This document shows positions 57,049-64,000 of a stretch of DNA of 64,000 nucleotides, piece after piece (the stretch's first letter is position 1; every line of letters begins with the position of its first letter). The notes beneath the pieces are model-generated. The model saw only the letters and a list, made by a program, of their open reading frames with translations, was not told where the DNA came from and did not search any database. The position numbers and the translations under genes were made by a program. This stretch comes from Symsagittifera roscoffensis. Its lineage: Eukaryota > Xenacoelomorpha > Acoela > Convolutidae. The stretch lies in assembly GCF_963678635.1 (NCBI RefSeq), contig NC_087067.1, forward strand, positions 10,771,716 to 10,835,715, in the 5' to 3' direction.

Positions 57049-57320
57049 CGAACCGCGTGTTTGGCATTTCGATTTAAAACCAGCTTTTCATTCAAGTTGA
57101 GAGCAGTTAAAATGATAATGAACGCCAGATTATGTAGTTTTTCTGTTGGTTGTTGTATGTAGTATAAAATTACTGCAGCTTTAAGTCCTGTTGGTACTTT
57201 ATCCACATATATTTCCACATTGTCATTATTTATGGTTGCTCTTTCTGATTTTCTTTCGATTTCAAGTATGGTTTTTGCTCTAATAATTTTTTTCCCCTCT
57301 AAAACCTGTAATTGTCCCAA
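56949..57320 (-). CDS. Small ORF upstream of integrase, copy 2
   Basis: Identical in sequence to 39001-39372. Unknown function. Confidence 0.4.
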   Translation of the reverse strand: MGQLQVLEGKKIIRAKTILEIERKSERATINNDNVEIYVDKVPTGLKAAVILYYIQQPTEKLHNLAFIIILTALNLNEKLVLNRNAKHAVRWFDQILLTLKRNENPRPQKHAQHPPLGREEVV

Positions 57321-57607
57321 AATACTTTCGGTCTGACTATCGTTTTTCTATTCTAATATTTCATCTTTATCACGTTCGACCTTACTTCTTCATCGTCTGT
57401 TAACAGTTCAAGCTGTTCTTGTTGAGGCTCAGCAGCATTTTCGGTAAATGTTTCCTTCGTTGCAGTAGTCTTACTAGTTTGAGGAGGTAATTGGGGTCTA
57501 AGCCGGTTAAGGTAGGATAGTTGAGCGTTTTATGTTTATCAGTATTATCGTGAAGAACACGTGCAACACGAAAAGGAGTTTCAGAATTAGAATGAATTCT
57601 TCAGCAG

Positions 57608-57919
57608 TCATGAGTAAGTTGTGAGGTACTTGTAACAAAAATAAAGTATTTGCCGCACTAAATGAAAACCTTCTTTACTCAAAATAATCGCACGTTTTTT
57701 GACCACACTGGTTTTTGGAGTGATTAAATATTTGTATGTTGTCTCGAATTCTTCGATATTTGCGATTTTAAAGGGTACGTTTCCATTGACAACATTGAGC
57801 AAACATTCACAAATCAGTGTTATGATCTCGCGATTTGAAGTTTTTCTAATTAATTGTCTCAATTGGTCAGGTGTCAGTTGTACCATATGCCGCAGAATAG
57901 ATACGTGTTTCTTTTTCAT
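57608..57919 (-). CDS. Conserved Polinton small protein, copy 2
   Basis: Identical to 39660-39971. Confidence 0.55.
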   Translation of the reverse strand: MKKKHVSILRHMVQLTPDQLRQLIRKTSNREIITLICECLLNVVNGNVPFKIANIEEFETTYKYLITPKTSVVKKRAIILSKEGFHLVRQILYFCYKYLTTYS

Positions 57920-58091
57920 TTGTGATTGGAGTGGTTTCTGCTTTAGATAAGGGTAAATAAAAAACTGTTGGCCCAGGCCGTATGATATTTGAACAATATC
58001 TCAAACAACCTGATGTGCGGTAGTCCAAGTTGATTAGAAGATGTCCAAAAGAGTCTCGGTAGCTAATTCGTAACAGCTTCTCAAAAATTTT

Positions 58092-58658
58092 TCATACATA
58101 CAATTGTCTTCCTAAAAGATCTAGTTGCTGAACGTCACGAGGCGATTTGAACAGAACGATGTGTGAAGTATTCAAATCAAACGTACGCGACCATCTACTT
58201 TGTTGAAACAAGTTTAACTTAACATATATTACATCTATCCCTCTATTGCTACCCGCTGTCGCTATTTCCTTCTCATTATAGATGTCTTCACATGAGTCAT
58301 CGAAAACTAGAAGAATATTTACTAAATTTCTTAAAGATTCGAATCCGTTGAATTTCATGAACTTCACATTTACTTCGTGAGAAGACACTTTTTTTGAGAA
58401 TGCAGGTTGTATTTCTTTGTAAAGATATAGAACGGTTCCATATTCAGTGTAAAAACTATTTCCCATCAAAATTTTGAAAATTAACTCAGTTTTCCCGGAT
58501 CCTGAGGGTTCCACTGAGGGTTTTCCCGGATCCTGAGGGTTAATCGCCATGAAAACTCTTGTCGAAGTATCAATCACTTTATTCATGTCCTCGGATTTGG
58601 TAATACGTAACCAATCAAGCCGGATAACATCGAAAACCAAACTGAAGTTTCTTTGCAA
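58092..58658 (-). CDS. Packaging ATPase, copy 2
   Basis: Identical to 40144-40710, including the duplicated Walker A coding string, so that duplication predates the segmental copy. Confidence 0.8.
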   Translation of the reverse strand: MQRNFSLVFDVIRLDWLRITKSEDMNKVIDTSTRVFMAINPQDPGKPSVEPSGSGKTELIFKILMGNSFYTEYGTVLYLYKEIQPAFSKKVSSHEVNVKFMKFNGFESLRNLVNILLVFDDSCEDIYNEKEIATAGSNRGIDVIYVKLNLFQQSRWSRTFDLNTSHIVLFKSPRDVQQLDLLGRQLYV

Positions 58659-58939
58659 CTTAATTCAGTGACAGAAAGTTTGAGAATGCAGAAAGTTAAT
58701 AAAATTAGAATTACCACCATTTGCGCAACAAAAACTACTTCAGACCTTGGCAAAGTTACATTGTTACAAAACTTCCATGATTTTTTTTTACTGTTTGTCT
58801 CGTTATAAACAAACTCTGTTACTAATGACGCGTCAGGTTCACCTACTGCTGTTGCTGTTTCTGACATTTGAGATCTGATTTTTTCTACAGACTGTGTTAG
58901 ATTTTTTCTCACTGTTAATGAAGTTTGTAAAAAAAACAA
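58583..58939 (-). CDS. Two-helix membrane protein, copy 2
   Basis: Identical to 40635-40991. Confidence 0.6.
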   Translation of the reverse strand: MFFLQTSLTVRKNLTQSVEKIRSQMSETATAVGEPDASLVTEFVYNETNSKKKSWKFCNNVTLPRSEVVFVAQMVVILILLTFCILKLSVTELSCKETSVWFSMLSGLIGYVLPNPRT

Positions 58940-58954
58940 TATATTGAATTAGTA

Positions 58955-59269
58955 TTATGAACAGTACAAAATTTCATAACGTGTGAAGTCTCTATCATTT
59001 ATGTCATGCATTTCTAGAACAAAGTTTGCTGGGAAAATTGCAGTTTTTTCATAGTACATTTTTTTCTTCGCAGTATCCTCTTTCACTATCTTCTTAATCT
59101 CATCTGGCAATTCACTGCTGTTTAGATCCATCTGAACTCCTGGATGACGTTTGGGTACTAAGACTAGTTCGGGAGATATACTCCTTGCTTGCTGGCTAAC
59201 ATTTCTGATAAACTTGAATATCTGGAAGTATACAAATTGATCAATAACTGGAAAAAAAAAGGTAGACAA
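58955..59269 (-). CDS. Unrecognised ORF, copy 2 (longer frame)
   Basis: 104 codons. The nine-A run near 59251-59260 keeps an upstream start (MSTFFFPVIDQFVYFQ) in frame; copy 1 has eight A and loses it. Which length is ancestral is not known. Confidence 0.4.
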   Translation of the reverse strand: MSTFFFPVIDQFVYFQIFKFIRNVSQQARSISPELVLVPKRHPGVQMDLNSSELPDEIKKIVKEDTAKKKMYYEKTAIFPANFVLEMHDINDRDFTRYEILYCS

Positions 59270-60767
59270 CTCTTCTTCGGAAATTATTTATTTGCTCCTT
59301 CTTATTGCTGGTTCTTTAACCACAAAGGCGTTTTTCTTGTAACGAAAGCTTAATTGATTATCGTTTTATAACTTAAATGTCAATATAATCCGCTAGAATT
59401 CAATAAAATCTATTAAAAGTGGTTTAAATTCCTAATAAATTTTGTGTCAATATGATCCATTATAAAAATTATAATCGACTATAATGGATTTTTCGAGAGG
59501 TCATTCATGAAGTTAACAATTTTTTGGGAGTTATCTCAATTTCTGTACAGTGAAGTTGCTACGTATTACGTTTTATGAAATTTTACCTTTACAATAAAGT
59601 TAATGTATATTTTTTGGTCTCTAGTTTTCCAATTCATCGCAGTTTAATACTTCAATTTAATCCCTCCTCCCCAGTTTAAACCCCCTACCAGTTAACCCCC
59701 CGCCTAGTTTACCCCCTCCCTCTCCCTCTCGGTCTTACCTCTCTCCCCATATAGTGACGTTGAGGAAGTGACGTTGAGACATAGCATTTTAAAAAAACAT
59801 GGCAGTTTTGCAAAATTTTTTGTAATATTTGGAAAATTACTGCTAAAAAATCGAAAATAGTTCTAAAAATATGATGGATTATATTTGGTTTTAGTTTAAA
59901 AAACAATCGATTATAATTGATTATCTTGGCAAAAATAATCGAGTTCAGTGCCGAAAAAATTGGATTATAATGGATTATAATGGGTTTTTTTTCGAAAGTA
60001 ATCAATTTTAAAGGATTATAATGGATTATTTTTGTCTCGGGAACCCATTATAATCGATTGAAATCCTTGGGCGCTCGGTGCGGTTTTTTTTTCTAACTTT
60101 TTGATTGTAATTAGTTCAAGTTGATAGTTTTAGCTTGCTCAAGTCGAGTTTCAGTTGCCATTGCTGATGAGCACTTGCTCTCAAAAGTTTCAACAGCGGT
60201 TTTAAACGGTCTAGAGCGGATATGAATTTTTGAGTTTTTTATTTGGATGATTTGATAATCGTAATAATTTTGGTAATTCAACACTTCAACGCGTTCATAA
60301 TGATTCATAGTTTTATAATGAAAATGCCTTCATTCTCTCTGTCCGGACCTATGAATGAATAAGACATTATGAATTTAAGTAGAGGTGAAATCTACAGTCC
60401 ATAACCTATCTTGGAAAAAGCTGCTCGGCAAACTCAATTGTCCATTTTCTGCTATACTTGATTTTTTTCTAGTTTTAGAAAAAATCTGTGAACGAAAATG
60501 CCCTCTTACCATCATAGTTACTTTATATACTTGTAGGAAACAATATTGCGGACATTAGTTTCTTCGAGAGAAAGAAATGGACATAATTTATAGACTTACG
60601 CAAACAAATATGTGAATTGAGATTTAGAGACAACACAAAGATTTATAGACACATAAGCAAACATATGTGAATCTCTGTTTGCCGCAGAAACTTTCCGACT
60701 TATATTATCACTTCAACCTTGTTTAGATTTCAGTCATTCTGAGAAACATTTACCGAGAAGAAACTTC
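59270..60767. other. Non-coding with TTATAATGGA-type repeats, copy 2
   Basis: As 41300-42711 but with the extra 108 bp, which consists largely of GGATTATAATGGATTATAAT-type units. Confidence 0.45.
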
Positions 60768-61019
60768 ATGGCTGATTTTGTAGTAACTTTGTTATGGTGT
60801 ATCGCTTTGGCAGCCTTTGCTGCGAGGTTTTTTGGCGGTTTTGCAGTCTGCTACAGAAACCTAATCATTTTTCATATTCTGAGATTCAAACCAAAAAAAT
60901 CTGCCACTGATTTCGTTGTGTTATGTAATCTTTTCTCCAATGGAATTTATGGAATTCAGATGTTCATATCAATTACTGTTCAAGTGCTTTATAATAAGGT
61001 TGAACATTTTCCATGGTAG
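60768..61019 (+). CDS. Possible membrane-protein exon, copy 2
   Basis: Identical to 42712-42963, including the candidate splice donor. Confidence 0.3.
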   Translation: MADFVVTLLWCIALAAFAARFFGGFAVCYRNLIIFHILRFKPKKSATDFVVLCNLFSNGIYGIQMFISITVQVLYNKVEHFPW

Positions 61020-61050
61020 GTTCAGAGTTTGAAATTTCCAAATAAATAAA

Positions 61051-61588
61051 CAAGACTGCTCGTATCAGGGCGAAGCCCTGAATGTTCCGACTGCCTTTTG
61101 AGGTTTATGGAGCAGTAATAACATTTAAAAATTCAATGAAATAAAACAAAATCAAAAAAAAAATTTCTAAAATTTAAAAATTTATATGAAAATCATCCCC
61201 CCACACGCCAGACAAAGTACAAAAGGATATATTTCGCTCCTTGTAACAAACCAATAAGCACATAAGCTTCTTTTAACCAATTTGGAACGATTTCTAAGAC
61301 GGATTAACTCTCCGCTTACGAATTAATAGCGCGAAATATATCGCGCGTTAATTGTCCCAAATTGGTCAAAATGGCCAAAATGGCAATCTTTGAACCCTCA
61401 TAACTTTACGAAAAATGATCACAGGTGAAATATCTTTTCAAATTGAAGCTCAGGACAACAATAGCTTTCGAATAATGTATAAAAATTCCATCAAAAATGG
61501 CTAGTTAAAAAGTCGAAATTTGTCTGAAGAAAAAAAAACCCACCCCGAGCACAAATATTCCGTTACTTTCGTATCGAAAGTCGGAACA
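61051..61588 (+). repeat. Hairpin-ended interspersed repeat, copy d
   Basis: Duplicate of copy b (42995-43532). Confidence 0.75.
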
Positions 61589-61764
61589 ATAAAAATTCGC
61601 ATAAATGAAAATGTCTCAAGACTTATCGAGTGGCTCTAATATTTTCACAAGATAAAATAATGAGATTTTCGAATTTATCAAAAAAAAACATAACCCGTAT
61701 CCAGTATCGAAGGTTAATTATCAATTATAATATAGCTTCAGTACCAATCTTTCTAAATCTGAAA

Positions 61765-62186
61765 CAAGACTGTTCGTATCAGGGCAAAGCCCTGAATTTT
61801 TCGACTGCCTTTTAAGGTTTATGGAGCAGTAATAACATCAAAAAGTTCAATAAAATAAAACAAAAGAAATTTTTTTTTCTAAAATGTGATTTTTTAAAAA
61901 TGAAAATCATCCCCCACACGCCAAATAAATTATGGCAAATAAGCTTCTTTTAACCAATTTAGAATAACTTCTAAGGCGGATTAACTCTCTGCTTACGCGT
62001 TAATACCGCGAAATATATCGCGCGTTAATTGTCCCAAATTGGCCAAAATGGCTATCTTTAAACCCCGTAACTTTACGAAAAATGATCACAGGTGAAATAT
62101 CTTTTCAAATTTGAGCTCAAGACAACAATACCTTTTGAATGATATAAAAAACTTCCGTCAAAAAAGGCAAGTTAAAAAGTCGAAAT
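61765..62186 (+). repeat. Hairpin-ended interspersed repeat, copy e
   Basis: Duplicate of copy c (43709-44130), with one base difference seen (AAGGCGG versus AAGACGG). Confidence 0.7.
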
Positions 62187-64000
62187 TTATAGAAAAGTAT
62201 AGCAATTTTTACACATATTGTCCGATTGTTATGAAAGTTGACAAGCTGTTCAATTAACCAACGAAAAACAAGTTGGTTTTCATAGATAACACTCTCAAAC
62301 CATGCAATTGACGCTCATGCGAGGTGGGGAAGGGAAAAAGTGCCAGCTTTTCTTTCGAGGTAAAACGTTGTGTTCCACTAAACTAAAAAGTGAAAGACAT
62401 CTCTAGACTCGATTTCAAGTCCTTTAAATACCTGTTATTGGTAAAAACAACACAGAGGCGAATCTTTGCTTTGCAAAACATTAGCGAGAACACGACAAAA
62501 ACTAACCTTATAAAAACGATAAAAAAGAAGAAATAAGCTTCGAATTAGCAAAAATTCGGCTGTTGCTGAGATTTGAGTCTGCTACCTTCAGATTAAGAGT
62601 CACGCACAACAACCACTCCGGCACGGATTCTTCATAGTATATGGAGATAAAAAATTAAGGAGTAGCCACAAATAAAGGAGAGAACAGATGCTATGCAGCT
62701 TTCAATGCAGTGATTTTTCCAAATAAAAGAACACTTCTAATGAACAGTGATATTTGCTAGTTAGGTTAGAAAAAAGAAGATTTTTTTTATAAAACACTAA
62801 GCTCACGCTTGTTTAATCTTTGCATTTGTCACAAAATCTACATTTCCATCCTTTAAAATCAATAACTTATGACTGAACTTGGATGCGGGAAAAGCAAATG
62901 GGTTCAGCAGATTGCAGAGCTCAAAAGGCTGCTGCCCAATCTAAGACCATTTGAGATCAGTTTTGTAAGTTTTCTTTAACAGTTTGCAGTAAATTTAGAC
63001 ATAAACAAAACTGTTCACATGTGGTCAAAGCACTACAGTTTCCGATTGCAATTGGATTTGTCTCGGATTTTTTGGAGATCAAACATTTGATGAAGATACA
63101 GGGTTTGAACTTGATATCAACGTCGCTGCTACACCTAAATTATCTAGAGTCTTGTGTTATACTTGCATATGTTAGGGAGCTAATGAGACTAATCAACTCA
63201 CCTCAATAGAACTGAGAATTAATTTGAAAAGGGAAAACTTCTTAAAAAATCGCATGTACATCTTGAGAATCGTAGAAGAACTCTTCGAATTGAGCACAAA
63301 TCAATTAAATTTGACCTATTTGATGATATTCAGACCTTTAAAATTTACCAAACAAGGGATACCAAACGTATGATATCAATAACCCGACGTCGAATAATGA
63401 AACCAAGAATATAACACAAAAATTATTCCATGGCATCCCAGAATGGTGTTTCTGCGATTCGCAGAGAATCTATGAAAAGGTATGAAGTCTGTCTAAGCAT
63501 AATCAGTTTCTCTTATTTACGCGCATTCCAGACGTTATTTGAAGAAATTCAGGAGTTATTTTGTTGAGCGCAGCTCTTTTTTTTGCGACTCAAGGCAGTT
63601 TTTTGCGTCTAGAACGTTCACGTGTTGCCACTATTGCCACCGTAATAAGTCAGACTACTATGAGAGACCGGAAGCCGGAAGCTAGAAGTCAAGTGAGAGC
63701 TCTTTCTTCCAAAAACCACCGACGCGCGTGAATTGTATCTTGCGGACACAAAACTCCTTCTTCTTTCTCAGATGATTCGTTCCCAACTGAGGTAAATCCC
63801 TCATACGCAAAGGACCGAATGCGCGAAAAGGAAAATCAGCCAATCAGATTTCAGTAGTCTAGAACTTGGGAAGAAATTAAACATTTGCAGGGACTGAATA
63901 TTGATATTGGCCGAATAAAACAATATGCAAAATTTTCAAATTTTTACTGACTGCCGCCGAGTTGGAACAAATTTTACATTTCAAGGGTTTCGTTATAAAA
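62187..64000. other. End of window, copy-2 spacer
   Basis: Copy of 44131-45944. Includes the P-loop-like candidate exon at 62869-62964 with its GTAAGT donor. No other gene recognised; polB of this copy, if present, would lie beyond the window. Confidence 0.45.

Larger units (their letters stand above)
55574..64000. repeat. Segmental duplication, copy 2 (runs off the window)
   Basis: Direct near-identical copy of 37626-45944. It has about 108 bp extra at 59955-60063, absent from copy 1. Confidence 0.95.

Noticed and set aside
1-64000. CRISPR array, operon or prophage interpretation
   Set aside because: No spaced short repeats, no ribosome-binding-site-driven operons, and the element types present are eukaryotic.

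Overview
This window is nuclear DNA of an invertebrate metazoan. It is AT-rich, coding density is low outside mobile elements, and it holds Ty3/Gypsy-type retroelements, Polinton (Maverick) genes and a 200-N scaffold gap. I cannot name the species. Almost everything recognisable is mobile or virus-derived, and most genes carry stops or frameshifts. I found no rRNA, convincing tRNA or CRISPR array.

Region 1 (1-19.8 kb). One structurally complete LTR element lies on the minus strand, 1112-19777. It has LTRs of 409 and 414 bp, a CTTT target duplication on both sides and a candidate primer-binding site. At 18.7 kb it is very large. Reading along the minus strand, it carries: a leader with a conserved 77-codon ORF and conserved RNA hairpins; gag; protease, reverse transcriptase, RNase H and integrase; an unrecognised membrane-anchored gene X overlapping the env start by 13 nt; env; and about 1.9 kb of further coding sequence (Y), initially in the env frame.

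Region 2 (19.8-27 kb). After about 1.6 kb comes the 5' part of a second, diverged copy on the plus strand, 21381-26974. It holds LTR, primer site, leader and gag, and stops at the gap. Comparing the two copies shows which leader and LTR features are conserved.

Region 3 (27.2-31.8 kb). A 3.7-kb segment is bounded by inverted repeats of about 120 bp. It holds two unrecognised minus-strand ORFs and, diverging from them, a PC4-like and a possible HUH/Rep-like fragment.

Region 4 (31.8-52.5 kb). This is a degraded Polinton. On the minus strand are an adenain-like protease, three tandem units of pX-like plus major capsid genes, penton, integrase, small conserved ORFs, a packaging ATPase and a membrane protein. 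On the plus strand is a protein-primed-type DNA polymerase B with an internal 1.7-kb tandem duplication. Together these genes would replicate, integrate, package and mature a Polinton/adintovirus-like particle, but the set is broken.

Region 5 (52.5-64 kb). A fragment of an unrelated Ty3/Gypsy RT/RNase H is followed by an unrecognised ORF. Then comes a near-identical second copy (55574 to the window end) of the 37626-45944 segment.
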